DNA from: Ulva prolifera
Taxonomy: Eukaryota > Chlorophyta > Ulvophyceae > Ulvales > Ulvaceae
Assembly: GCA_023078555.1 (NCBI GenBank)
Contig: CM041199.1
Coordinates: 3,096,513-3,160,512, forward strand
Direction of reading: 5' to 3'
DNA length: 64,000 bases
The notes beneath the pieces are model-generated. The model saw only the letters and a program-made list of their open reading frames with translations, made no database searches and was not told the origin of the DNA. The position numbers were made by a program, and so were the translations under genes. Positions 32,669 through 44,752 of the stretch are shown piece after piece. How positions within the stretch are numbered: position 1 is the first letter of the stretch; every line of letters starts with the position of its first letter.

Positions 32669-34455
32669 ACCCATGCACATTTCAACGTGACTCGTTTCTG
32701 CAAAAGACAGATCGAGGATCCATCCATCCACTGCTCAGATATAAACTCCGACAGCTACGTGCATTTTGTGGCAATTCCAGCCCAAGTCGAGACTATCACA
32801 GTATGCAGTGGCGTGCATGGGTGCCAGCTGGTCCTTAGGCCCATCACAGCTTGATACCAACTCACGAATAGTGTGGGAATTGAGGTCAGCTGGGGTGCAC
32901 CTGAAAGTTCACGTCACAGGTGTAGCTGGCCTGTGGCTCTCAGCTTGGATGACCGGTAGGCCGCTTCAAACTGCGGGGCCACCATGGTGCACCGCACACA
33001 GGCAACCCCAATTCCCATGCACATTTCAACGTGACTCTTTTCTGCAAAAGACAGATCGAGGATCCATCCATCCACTGCTCAGATATAAACTCCGACAGCT
33101 ACGTGCATTTTGTGGCAATTCCAGCCCAAGTCGAGACTATCACAGTATGCAGTGGCGTGCATGGGTGCCAGCTGGTCCTTAGGCCCATCACAGCTTGATA
33201 CCAACTCACGAATAGTGTGGGAATTGAGGTCAGCTGGGGTGCACCTGAAAGTTCATGTCACAGGTGTAGCTGGCCTGTGGCTCTCAGCTTGGATGACCGG
33301 TAGGCCGCTTCAAACTGCGGGGCCACCATGGTGCACCGCACACAGGCAACCCCAATTCCCATGCACATTTCAACGTGACTCTTTCCTGCAAAAGACAGAT
33401 CGAGGATCCATCCATCCACTGCTCAGATATAAACTCCGACAGCTACGTGCATTTTGTGGCAATTCCAGCCCAAGTCGAGGCTATCACAGTATGCAGTGGC
33501 GTGCATGGGTGCCAGCTGGTCCTTAGGCCCATCACAGCTTGATACCAACTCACGAATAGTGTGGGAATTGAGGTCAGCTGGGGTGCACCTGAAAGTTCAT
33601 GTCACAGGTGTAGCTGGCCTGTGGCTCTCAGCTTGGATGACCGGTAGGCCGCTTCAAACTGCGGGGCCACCATGGTGCACCGCACACAGGCAACCCCAAT
33701 TCCCATGCACATTTCAACGTGACTCGTTTCTGCAAAAGACAGATCGAGGATCCATCCATCCACTGCTCAGATATACACTCCGACAGCTACGTGCATTTTG
33801 TGGCAATTCCAGCCCAAGTCGAGACTATCACAGTATGCAGTGGCGTGCATGGGTGCCAGCTGGTCCTTAGGCCCATCACAGCTTGATACCAACTCACGAA
33901 TAGTGTGGGAATTGAGGTCAGCTGGGGTGCACCTGAAAGTTCATGTCACAGGTGTAGCTGGCCTGTGGCTCTCAGCTTGGATGACCGGTAGGCCGCTTCA
34001 AACTGCGGGGCCACCATGGTGCACCGCACACAGGCAACCCCAATTCCCATGCACATTTCAACGTGACTCGTTTCTGCAAAAGACAGATCGAGGATCCATC
34101 CATCCACTGCTCAGATATAAACTCCGACAGCTACGTGCATTTTGTGGCAATTCCAGCCCAAGTCGAGACTATCACAGTATGCAGTGGCGTGCATGGGTGC
34201 CAGCTGGTCCTTAGGCCCATCACAGCTTGATACCAACTCACGAATAGTGTGGGAATTGAGGTCAGCTGGGGTGCACCTGAAAGTTCATGTCACAGGTGTA
34301 GCTGGCCTGTGGCTCTCAGCTTGGATGACCGGTAGGCCGCTTCAAACTGCGGGGCCACCATGGTGCACCGCACACAGGCAACCCCAATTCCCATGCACAT
34401 TTCAACGTGACTCTTTTCTGCAAAAGACAGATCGAGGATCCATCCATCCACTGCC
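32669..34455. repeat. 344-bp tandem array in E1 (about 5.2 copies)
   Basis: Near-identical units. The marker TGTGGCAATTCCAGCCCAAG recurs every 344 bp (about 32767, 33111, 33455, 33799, 34143). Units differ by isolated single bases. Each holds CAGATATAAACTCCG, a TATA-like sequence. The array lies between the end of the transposase gene and the start of the accessory gene. The five copies of a 138-codon frame are a by-product of the repeat. Confidence 0.92.
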
Positions 34456-34567
34456 GATGTTTGAATGCGCATGTGCAAAAGCATAGTACACCATGTGGCG
34501 ACGGAAGCAATGGCCCATACAGCCGAGATCAGTACGAATAGAAACTCTAAATTACAAACTGTGGTTA

Positions 34568-37500
34568 TTACTTTCCTGATAACTTTGAACAAGTCATGAA
34601 GACTTGACTTTCTCGAGTTCCACCTCTGGCTAGATCATTTTGAAAAGTTTGAGACGGAACCAGCTGGCTCCACACTTCAGATAAATTAACTAGATTCAAT
34701 CCAAAGTAGCATCTTGTACCACTCCGGCGCCGCGCAGATGGCGCTAGTTGGTTGGCTTCGGTGTCACCCATGTGATGCACCTTCAGTAAGTCTGGGACGC
34801 TACCAGGCTGACGATCGGGGCTGCCAATGGCATCGCAATCTAGGATATCAGCTGCCCATAGCTTGCAAATTGCCATACGAAGAGGCTGGGCGGGGATAGA
34901 CTTCCCCGGAATGTCGGACGGGACAATGTATTGGTCCACCTCTTCTCTGTGGACACACCCTCGGGGATCAAACGCTTTGGAAGCCCCGTTACTGGTCCGC
35001 ACACGGACAAACGCTTGCACCTGAGCTACACAAGGGCATTCGGTATTATCATCATACGTGTACCCCACAAACACCCATCTGTTGTCCGTGACTACATGCC
35101 TGCAATCATCATTGCAAGTGACCACATCCATCGACGGAAGCGAGGCCTGCATATACTTATCAAGCATGAATCTGTTCTTCTTGTGCATCCGATGCATAAC
35201 GAAGTCATGAATCGCAGGCCACCCGCGGTCTCTGTACCATTTGCGAGATTCGCCTTCCACTCTAAGTAACCCTGGAAGCTGTTGAATGACACATAGCTCC
35301 TGCTCTTCGGTCAGGCCTCTTTTGTTCGAGGGGCCTAATAACAAGACGTCTTCAGAAGAGACATCATACTCGGGGAAGGCCACGGCAGATGGCTTCTCAC
35401 GCCTCTCCTCAATTGTCAAACAGTGTTCTGGGTACATGCACCGGCATGACTGAGCAGAGACCATGAGCAAATGGTCGTTCACAAACGTAACTTCACCATT
35501 ATCCTTGACTCGATCTTTCAAGTGCAACTTCAGATACCAGATCATGCGTTCAATCCAATACTCGGTGTACAGAGATCCGGGACCTTGACAACAGAGCTGG
35601 TCGATGACATGCACCACTGAATGATGTAGTTTGGCGGTCGTCAACACCAAGCCATGAAAAGCCTGCAGTGCATCGGCCAGTACATCTCATGTATATGTAT
35701 ACATGAGGAACAAATCTCTCTCTCTTCACGGACAACGGCAACACCACACCTGCTGGGCAGCAAAGGCGTATGTCTCAAAGTCCTCTCGGGCTTGGGCCAG
35801 ACGCTTGAGAGTATGGTGCTCTGTATGCTGCTGGCGTAGGCAAAACATTACCGCCCGGCGAAGGCTGCCCCACTGAAGTTCAAACATTTCTTTCACCGCA
35901 GAATCTTCATCCTTCCAGGGAAGCTCGAACAGGAGGAATGGCGAGCACGTTTCTACGAAGGTCATGTACTCCTCCATTGTCCAAGTAGACCTACTCCTGC
36001 AGCGCAAAATCCAAGTCAAATAGACGCACTAGGGTGACACCGGTGGTGATTCGTCACTATGCACGCCCTAGAGAAACGGTGTTGTCATCATACCCGAGTA
36101 CATCAGCGCTGCGCTTCTTCATTTGTGCTGTCCAGTGCATCTTGGCTGCCCGTCTCTTGATGACCTCCCGGATGTACTTAGGAAGAACGTACTTGTTTCC
36201 GTGGAGTCGATGTTTCTTTCTTCGTTTAAACGAAGAAAGAAATTTGGTTTGGATCCATCAGCCTTTGGTTTTGGGTCTTCTGGGCGAAGCCACACATTCC
36301 AGAAATCCCGGACGATGCCGTACAACAGTAGATGCGCCAACGCAAAGTGGAAAAAATGTTCATACCTACAAGACGTACGCGTGTCCTTGATCATGATGGG
36401 TGTCTTCCGACACTCATGGCTTCCAGTGATTCACGCACGCACCTGAAGTAACTGAGCCTGCTATACCCTGGCATCCCACGTAGGCCAGTCTCCGTTTGAA
36501 CCTTTTCTGCATCACTCTTGAGCTTCTTCCAAGACTTTTTGCGAGCTTCAGGATCTTGTTGGTGCAGAGGCGGCGACAAATTCCTCAGGGACTTGTCCCA
36601 CTGATCTTGCACACTTTGCGCGCGTTCATGCATCTCGTACGCAGTGTACTTTAACTCTTCGGTGTCGTCCCAATCAGCTTCATCATCGGTGAGACGGGCA
36701 CCGTTCCGCAAAGACTCTGCATGGCATGGTGGTAGTTGTGAGCGTGAGACCGGCGGATCCTCCCCTGCGTACCCAGCGGGGACACCCAGCTGACGAGCTA
36801 CGTGGTCCCTCTTGTGAATGTCCGGGATCCGCTTTGCATCTTTAGTGGCGGGCATTTTTCGAGGTACATTCGTCTCGTACGGAAACCTACAAGCACATGT
36901 CACATCACTGTGTGCCTAGGATCCTCCAAAAATGCACTCTTGAGGTGCACTGGTTGGTGTGGCAACTAGTGTATAGCCAGGATCTGCACAGGTGGCATAC
37001 AAGTTTGCACGGCCACGTCACCGCTGAACCTCACCTCATGGCATTCTTGATGGACTTCCCCTGAAGAGCGCAACGTGGGCAAGCCTCAACTGCACTGTGT
37101 GGCAGCGTCAACATGAGCTTATACATCATCATGAGGTCTCCTTCCACGAAAGCAAGCACAGGCCAGTGTTGTATGCGCATCTCCCTTCCTCCTGGGAAAA
37201 TTGTGAATTCAAACGGTTCTGTGCCCTCCCGACCTGCGCATGGCAGGATCCACGAAGTCAATTGACCCCCTTTTCAACACATTGGTCACTCAGCTACTAC
37301 CGACTGAAAACTGTGTGTATAAGATATTGGATATTGGGGCATCCTCGATAAGAGGATGTACCTGGGTCGTGGTTGACAAAGAAGTCCACAGTTGGCTTCA
37401 AAATGTCTTCCAATTGAGACGGCTCCGTAGGACCTTCCAGAATGATGAGAGGCTGCCATGATAGGCAGCTGGCATTTTTTGCGACATGTAGATCGTAGCG

Positions 37501-39380
37501 TCTCACGCCGACAATGGTAGTACTGCCAATTCTTAGCTTGAAGATGTTGCCACCATCAGCTCCTGCACATGCGTAGAATAGGTGAGGCAACGCTAGCATT
37601 ACCGGTACTCAATGGTGTTAAGACGATACGTGGTTCGACCACATGTCGAGTACATAGTAGAGATATGGATTGAGGGCATGCAACTAGCAATCGGTGCCAA
37701 CGCATTGAAGTACTGCATCATTGTGCCCCACGCGGTTTGACACCCACAGTGTGGCATAGGTTCGAACATGATCACACCCATGCCATAAATTCCTGCACCA
37801 AAAGCATCGGTACGCTTCGAGAGAACATTTTTGCAATCCTCGTTGAGCATATTGAGGTACAGGGACCCGGCCACGCCATCGGCATCAGTGAAGTCCAAAG
37901 GATGGGCCGCAAGCACTGCCTCACGAAAAGCTTCGTCCTCATGAAACCACTTAATTACGGCCTCCATTGTGAAATCCCATCCTCTTCGGTTGAACTTTAC
38001 GGTTCTTGCTGACGCAGCCTGGACCAATAGAAAACAAATTATGTATGGGAGCAAAAATGCGCAGCTGTTGCATATGCACATAGGATGAAATTCGAATTCG
38101 CCGCGGGACACCATAATAGGATAATGTACAAGGCACATCAACACAAGGCACATAAAGATGTGACTCTGGTGGATACACTCATAATCATGTCAACAATGTA
38201 AACAAGATGTTCTTATTAATAAGATCAGAGGACATACCTCATACTTGTGATAGCCGCATCGTGGACAAGTCTCTTGCAGCAACTGCTCCCTGGTCTTGGT
38301 GGCCTTGTCGGGATCAACTTCAAAGCGCATGGCGCACTCGCTGCACCACCCGAATTCATACTTGGCCGCGTCCTCTGTGCCTAGCACTTGTTTCACCATG
38401 TGCATGGAGTGGGGCAAGAGAATCTCATGTGGTTTATGTTCTCCCTTGAAACCAGATAGCAGACGGTAATTGTCTTCCGCGATCATCTCTAGAACAGTGT
38501 TGCTGGCTCCATGCTTCTTAATCTCGACCTGATTGTAGGCGGCTTGTAGCACGGACCTCTCGTGGTTGGTGGCAAGAGGTTCTAGCCGTCTTGACCTGAG
38601 CCACGCGCCTGACTGCTTGCGCGGCATTCTTGGCAGAGGCCCGAGGCGGCTGTCACTGTCATCGCTGTAATCGCCTTGGGATTCAGTGTCGGACTCCAGC
38701 CCGTACTGTGGAACTCCGGAACAGAACGCCCCCTCACCATCACTAGCAATGGGTCCATCAATTGAACCTTCGTCTGCCTTGCCAGCATCATCTCTAACTC
38801 GTTCATCCTCGCTAGTAGAGTAAGCATAGCTTGGTTGGGAATCGACGGTAGCTGCGATACTGTCAATCGATTGCGAGACTGGAGATTTTGGAGCAGGCCC
38901 GGCACTGTCTGAAGCTGCGACACTGTTAGATTGGGCATGCGCAGACGAACCTGTTGTCGGGGCGCTTGAGCCATTACCGCCTGATGGCTCTCTGGCATAT
39001 GCATTTTGGTCAACTTGAAGTAGCACGCCCCCGGGTTCGGACCCAATCGCAACGTGGGCTTGGCTATCAACCACAACCGCACAACCTACAGAATTTGGAG
39101 GGGCTGGTCCTCTTCTATGCTGCTGTCCTGAAAGTGCTTGATCGTCGTGGGAACAATTCCGTTCCGGATTGCCACTGGTGCGATGGCAAGAAGCTAGATG
39201 ACGCTTCGCTGCCTTGGTGCTTGCGACAATTCCTCTGTTGACCCGGTTCGATGTACCAGGGGCGCAATTCGCTCTTGTCTCTTCACAAAACTTGCACACA
39301 AGTTTCCAAGTACCCTGAAGTTCCCTTGCATCGAAAGCAGGCAACCCCAGCGCAGCTGTCACTGCAGCCTCTCGCTCCAT
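34568..39380 (-). CDS. E1 transposase, Tnp2-type (CACTA), eight exons
   Basis: Exons, read right to left: 39380-38238, 38018-37778, 37562-37362, 37233-37035, 36886-36443, 36365-36094, 35996-35750 and 35662-34568. All introns are GT..AG and phases agree except inside exon 6. Features: a BED-like zinc finger (CKFC...KRHLASCH) near residues 30-65; a long Ser/Gly/acidic linker; WCSEC...CPRCGYHKYE; LIILEGPTEP; IQHWPVLAFVEGD then ACPRC; AHLLLYGIVRDFWNV; WTMEEYMTFVETCSPFLLF; and HHSVVHVIDQ...GPGSLYTEYWIERM, which matches the DUF4218-like part of plant Tnp2 proteins. E2 encodes a related protein with the same blocks in the same order. Exon 6 contains a 30-bp palindrome (36213-36242), and the frame changes there, so the gene may be broken. 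Without that break the product would be about 1,280 residues. Confidence 0.8.
36213..36242. repeat. Perfect 30-bp palindrome in the E1 transposase exon 6
   Basis: The arms are TTTCTTTCTTCGTTT and AAACGAAGAAAGAAA. The palindrome lies where the coding frame of exon 6 switches. Confidence 0.95.
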
Positions 39381-40914
39381 GGAAGACTATGCAGTGCCCG
39401 GAGTACTCCTCCTCACAATCGTCAGTCATGGCTCAACCTACTTGCTGCGAACGCTCATGTCCTAACAACTGTCATCTTAGCTTGCTTCCAATGTGGAGGT
39501 CTCAAACGTCGTCCCGATGCCATACTCGCGAGGCTTGTCTGCCACATGTACAACGTCGTCGCTCACTGCAAGTGTAAAGAGGGTGTGCGTTGTTGAAGTT
39601 GACTGAGTATGTCCAACCAGTTGTATATATATACTACCTCCCGCAGACAAAGGCCGGCGTGTGCGCACCCCACATGTACACACATCGAGACACACGTCAC
39701 CTTTAGGTTCACGCCAAAAAAGACTCCCTTGGGGCATGAATAAGGGGTACAACTACGACACAGCAGGTAGCCCCGTTATAGTCTCGTACCCAGGCTGTCA
39801 GTGTGCAAGGACTCGTGAACAAGTGTAAACGAGCACGCTGTAGTGTCCTATTACAATAAAGAAGGGCACCTGTATCGTACATGTTATGGATAGCTTCATT
39901 GAAAGACGTTCGTCAGGAAAAAAAATGTCTGCGCTCACGCATGCCGCAACTGAAGCCACGTTGCGGCCATGTTCACGCAGCGATCAGAAAACAGCAGCGA
40001 ATTGTCACACCTACTTGTGTAAGTGAAAGTAGGCAGGTCCATGAACTCGACCTTGCTTGGTGAATTTTATAAGACCACAGCTGAATCATTATGTGATCGA
40101 TGAGCAGTACTCGTGCTGTATATATGTGCTGTATACGTAGGAGGCGTTCGGGTATGGCAAGCACACCTCACGCGGAAACACACCACTAGGTACGCGGGTT
40201 TGACGACTCGATCTGCAGTGATGTAGCCATTGGATTGAGATCCGCGCAGTGTGTACATTGCCGAGCCTGAATTCCGTTTCGCGAAGCTGAGTTCGAGTGG
40301 TCCCTGCGGACTCGGTTTGCCAGGACGTAATAAATGCATCATCCCTCTGTACAACAAAGCGCAGATCGCACTGTAATATACGTATTTCATTATTGCTCAT
40401 GCCGACGTTACTTTCTGTACGAAGTCCAGTAGACCAGGTACATCGAGGGAATGCTGTCATGCCCCTGTTGGACTGTTAGCATTCTACCAACAAAATGAAT
40501 CAGCTTTTTGCAGTCCTCATAGAATAAAGCAATTACACAGTGTCTCTTGTGAGCAAATCAAGGCAGTGGAAGCGCAAAAGTGCCTATTGCAGCTCCGCAC
40601 ATGTGTGCATAGCTTATTGGCATTGCAGCTGGAAATCGGCATAGCATTGTGTCTGACCACAGCCAAATTCTATCACACGGGAGAACTTGAAAACAGAAGG
40701 CATGGATATTATCATCGAGTCAATGCTTCACAGGACGCTGAGCAAACACCACCACATGCTGTACTCACCAATACGATAACACCAATCATTAACGTTTACG
40801 GTCAACTTGTAGTTTCATGCGGTTAACACGGCTGGAATCCTACGGCAATTTGTATCCTTGTGTTAACACAACGTTGGCCTAGCAGTCAGATGCGCAGCCT
40901 GTCCCGGGTTGATC
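39381..40914. other. E1 5' region of the transposase gene
   Basis: No gene supported. This is probably the promoter side of the transposase gene. An AT-rich TATATATATA stretch lies at about 39624-39634, roughly 250 bp before the assumed ATG. Another TATATATG lies near 40118. Confidence 0.4.
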
Positions 40915-41120
40915 ATTACCGTGTCCTTACACACCAGCTCCATACGACCAAAGCCAAGCCCGATTTAGTCCTTACCATAGGGACACAACCGAGAGTCCTT
41001 AAGATCCTTGTGCCGGCCTGGTCCCCACTGTAAGGACTATGTTGGCCTTAAGGTGATTGTAAGGACAGTATATGGCTGCCTCACCGTGATGCTCGGATAG
41101 GGCATGCATAAGGACAACTC
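40915..41120. promoter_or_regulatory. E1 right subterminal repeat region
   Basis: GTCCTTA or TAAGGAC motifs at about 40924, 40970, 40992, 41032, 41051 and 41109, mirroring the left end. Confidence 0.7.
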
Positions 41121-41133
41121 AGTGCTGGTAGTG
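41109..41133 (-). repeat. E1 right terminal inverted repeat
   Basis: Ends CAGTGCTGGTAGTG, a perfect inverted match to 28418-28442, followed by the CAG target duplication. Confidence 0.95.
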
Positions 41134-41273
41134 CAGCAGCCACCTCCTGGCGCGGCGTCACCACGACGATGTCCCCGCAACGATTCAGCTCCACACCCGC
41201 GCCCCCAGCAACGGCACGGTAGAGCGGCTTAGTGCAGACTGCAGTCAAGCGAATGAGGCGCCCAGGCACAAGC
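41134..41273 (-). mobile_element. LINE-B ORF fragment, minus strand, right of E1
   Basis: Reading leftwards, the DNA encodes PGRLIRLTAVCTKPLYRAVA and then RCGDIVVVTPRQEVAA, reaching the E1 junction. The frame continues across the junction into 28417-28350 (ADVVIMHAPIGSG). Its right border is the 5' truncation point. Confidence 0.65.
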
Positions 41274-41539
41274 TTAAGGCACGAGCCAGGTCGTCATGGT
41301 GCGTCTGGGTCTCCTTTCACCATTATGGGCCTTTCATCTTCTTACAGGCTATGGCATGCGCATGCTCCGGTCCGGCGGCAACACCTGCGCTGCATTTGCA
41401 GGGAGGGGGGGACGTCCTCTGGGACGCAGAACCGCAGGCGGTGCCACATGTACACCGCCACGGCCACGGTCAACTCGAGTTGTATTGTTTTTCATTCTCT
41501 TTTGTAACCTGTTTTTCAGAAAAGGGTTGCATTGGCAGT

Positions 41540-43531
41540 ACAGAAGCCTGAACGGGCCCAAACGAACACGAGACAGTTTTGCTAGCGAATTGTGAATCCA
41601 GTAGCGACAGACGCTTACTGCAGTGCTGCAGTGTGAGACGGTGGACAGTGCACTCGCGATGCAGCTGGTACTCTTCGTGACTCGGAGGCCCTCAGCGCCA
41701 CGGCCGGAGAACGCACGACGAAGTAAGAAACTCGTGTACTGCGGTTGCTTAAGCCCCTTTTCTCTCATGTTGTGACATCGTGAGGTACGCCGCGGCATCT
41801 GTGATCGATGTCACTTGACTTGGCCAGCTGTCAATGAAGGATGTGCACATGCATATGCATGGTCGGCGGGAAGCTGTGCTGCTAGCCACTGTCGTCAGGT
41901 GCATCCTGTGGAGCACGGAGCTGCGCACCCCGGCACTACCTGCGGGCCACGTACGGAGTATATGTGTTGATCACTTCATCATAGCGCTCATCATAGCCAG
42001 CACTGCTTCGCGACGATGCCTCACTCTGCATGATAATGTACACACCGTACTCCTTTGATACGAGTGAAATCGTTGATGGTTCTGAAGAAAACTTCCTTTC
42101 AAGATGGCAAATGTGTACAGTTCATGAGTACTTCAAACACGTGTAGTAACATCTCCATCTCGGGATATGTGCATGATGACAGCACCCCGAAACTTCACTT
42201 CACTTCGCTTCACTTCGCAGCCGCTTCAGGGCAGACCAGTGAAGTCAGGCACGTGCATGTATCAGATCGGGTCATTGGTCACAGTGAAACAAGCGAGACC
42301 GAACCAATGGCCAGCTCATCATAAAGGCTGCACAGCTTTTGCTCAGAGCTCCGGCAATACAGTGCACAGCATTTATGGTCAATGCGAACATTTCCCAGAA
42401 GCATCAGAGTTTGGACTGTGGATCTGGCGCGAACTGCGGATGCAGTCCCTGGCCCACAGAGTCAGGCAGCTCAACACATATTTTTCTCATTGACTTCTGT
42501 ATGGTGATTATGGTTCATTGTGCGGTGTGTGCTCTCTGGCTTTCTGGCTTGAAGTTGCATCCAGACCTGCCACAGTGCCACATCGTGCTTGACCTGTAGC
42601 TTCAAGAAACATTCGGGTGTTGTACAATGTGTTCGTTTTTTGTAGGTTCCTTTTTTTTGTAGGTTCCTTTTACAATGGCCGCTGCTACTTGTCAATGTGG
42701 GCACCCTTGCCTGCTGAAGGCTCCAGCATCCTCCTGAGTTGCCCTTGCCTTCTCTGGCATCATGTCGGCAGCAGCTGCGCTGCGCTGCATGCAGCCTGCC
42801 TGTGTCATAATTCCAGTGGGCCGATTCAGCCTCTAGAATTCAACGGATCCTAGCAGTACATCATGCTCCGGGCTGTACATTGTGCAGCATAGTGGCACTG
42901 TGTGGTTCAAATTTCAGAAGCATCATGATTCTGAGTATAGGAGACAAGCATAGCTGTGCTGTGACATTGGCTGCAAGCAAGTACACCGCACGTGCATCAC
43001 ACATCATAGCACGTGCTATGGGGTACCCCATGTGTCAATGAGCACGCTGGTCATGCAGACGCAGCATGATCCAGCATGATCGGACACAACATGCTCAGTC
43101 TGCTTGATAGATTTTCTGGACAGATTTGCCATATAGATCTGAGGGGTGTTCCACTGGCAGTGCAGCACCATATGCATGGACAGCTGCGTGTATCTAGATG
43201 GCTATGATCTTCAAGTATAGCAATAGCTTGTTTTGCTGAATATGGTGTATTTTGAGGCAGCCATCATGCGTGACAGACACTCCTTCCTCACACCGTCATC
43301 ACTTGATCTGTGGTACAATTTTTTGGCATTGTAGCTGGCCATGCGGTGAGAGAGTGCGTGCATGCTGTCCACCAGCGTTGCCGCGCTGTGCCTCATGCTC
43401 AGAGTGTGCTGCAGGGCAAGTCCTCCTCCACACCCGACGTCCGCGATTTAGCTGGGCAGAGTTCTCCGTCGTCGCCGATCGGTGCAGCTTTGGAACAGGC
43501 GTCTTCGCAGCTGCAGACTATATGCTGGTCG
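41540..43531. repeat. Upstream module UM, copy C
   Basis: Homologous to copies A and B: ACAGAAGCCTGAACGGGCCC at 41541, GGATGTGCACATGCATATGC near 41838, GGACTGTGGATCTGGCGCGA near 42414, TGTGCGGTGTGTGCTCTCTG near 42518, and TGATCTGTGGTACAATTT before the gene. No coding frame is common to all copies. Confidence 0.65.
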
Positions 43532-44752
43532 ATGTTAATGCGGGGCCGACCCCACTCCTGCCGCCAGACCCTAGTTCCCATGGCAATGATCATCATCTAC
43601 ACGTCAGCCTTTGCAATTGCCAGAGCAGACCCAGCAGGGCAGGAGGCAGCGGTCCATGGAGGCCCTTTCTCACTCCTCCCTGACTCGAGGTCTCTAAGCT
43701 CCCTGACTTTCCGTGACAGCACCCCCAGCAGACCACTGGACACTCCAGAGGGCCATGACTCATGGGCAGATCTACTCACTGAGCCTATGATCGCCAGCTC
43801 TGCAAGTTCCGGCAGTGCTGTCAGCGACAATCTGCAGACCAAGCTCGAGGGCAAGGTGAGAACTGGCCGAGTTAGTTCTGCAGGTGGAGCGTCTCGGGGC
43901 CTACTGCATGGTAAACACCAGCGCAAGAGATTCCGCAGGTGCCCAAACTGTCGGATGGTCAAGTGCTACCAATCTGGGTACTGCTCGGGCCACTGCAAGA
44001 AGCAAGGGGACCTACGCTTCTGCGACTCAAACTCCCGGGCCCCACCGTTTTCTCCCCAGCCGGCGCCAGAGCCAGAGCTCTGCGAGCCTGATAGTGATGG
44101 CAGAGACACCGGCATCGAAGTGAAGAGTGATGAAGCACCACACAGCAGCATCGCGGAGTTTGATACGGTGGTGGTGACTGCGGAGGCGCCGTACATCGGC
44201 TGTGCCGACATCGCCAACCGTCCCTCTGGCTGCCCAGCCCGTGGCACGCGTGCGACACTCCCCGGCGGCAGGCAGGTGTCGGTGCTGACCAGTGCCTGCA
44301 AGACAGAGACCTACGTGCCGGATTGTGGGTCTCCGCTGCTGCCGTTCGGCGTCTGTGAGTGCTTTTACCGCGACGATCCGCAGCGGCCACCTGGCGGACG
44401 CTCCCCGCCCGGACCGTCTCCGCGAAGGATAATCCGGGCAGCTTGCAGCACCGCGGAGCTGGCGGCCGGGTCCGGGGTCGGCGGCACTGATGGCTCTCCT
44501 TCAGAGGACGGCATTGTCGTGCAGCCCGCCGGTGACCTGACCCTGACGAGGTTCTCAGATTTCATTGAGCGCGAGCAGCTGCCCACATTCTCGTACAACG
44601 TAACTGCAACAACCCGGAGTATCGATGTACACGTGTCGTTAGATATTTATCCAGAAATTGTGATGGTCGCGGACTTTGTGGGAGAAGACCCTGTTCCGAT
44701 AGATCCAGGGGACTATGAGCCAGATGACTACGAAGGTGCAGAGATTGAGTAG
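43532..44752 (+). CDS. Secreted cysteine-rich protein, family member C
   Basis: 406 residues from ATG 43532, the first in-frame ATG. The frame is open further back to 43310 only through a GTG. The signal-peptide-like start includes PMAMIIIYTSAFAIARADPA. Then follow RGLLHG; the cluster C-x2-C-x4-C-x4-C-x3-C-x8-C (CPNCRMVKC...CSGHC); VVVTAEAPYIGCA; GCPARGTRATLPGGRQVSVL; YVPDCGSPLLPFGVCEC; a Pro/Gly/Arg linker; AACSTAELAAGSGVGG; and an acidic tail ending EGAEIE. It is intact, with no insertion. Together with B it shows what member A looked like before the MITE. Function unknown; secretion is inferred from the N-terminus. Confidence 0.8.
   Translation: MLMRGRPHSCRQTLVPMAMIIIYTSAFAIARADPAGQEAAVHGGPFSLLPDSRSLSSLTFRDSTPSRPLDTPEGHDSWADLLTEPMIASSASSGSAVSDNLQTKLEGKVRTGRVSSAGGASRGLLHGKHQRKRFRRCPNCRMVKCYQSGYCSGHCKKQGDLRFCDSNSRAPPFSPQPAPEPELCEPDSDGRDTGIEVKSDEAPHSSIAEFDTVVVTAEAPYIGCADIANRPSGCPARGTRATLPGGRQVSVLTSACKTETYVPDCGSPLLPFGVCECFYRDDPQRPPGGRSPPGPSPRRIIRAACSTAELAAGSGVGGTDGSPSEDGIVVQPAGDLTLTRFSDFIEREQLPTFSYNVTATTRSIDVHVSLDIYPEIVMVADFVGEDPVPIDPGDYEPDDYEGAEIE

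Larger units (their letters stand above)
28418..41133. mobile_element. E1: complete CACTA (En/Spm-type) DNA transposon, 12.7 kb
   Basis: The left end starts CACTACCAGCACTGAGTTG and the right end is its reverse complement. The inverted repeat is perfect over 25 bp (28418-28442 and 41109-41133). The flanks are CAG (28415-28417) and CAG (41134-41136), the 3-bp target duplication expected for CACTA elements. Subterminal TGTCCTTA/TAAGGACA motifs are dense in both orientations at about 28431-28720 and 40915-41120. The interior holds a Tnp2-type transposase gene (39380-34568, minus), a second multi-exon gene (32448-29064, minus) and a 344-bp tandem array. Perfect ends and target duplication point to a young insertion. 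It landed in a dead LINE-B copy. Confidence 0.93.

Noticed and set aside
32766-34486. Five copies of a 138-residue frame
   Set aside because: They are the same 344-bp tandem repeat unit. Starts are non-ATG and the frame resets each unit.
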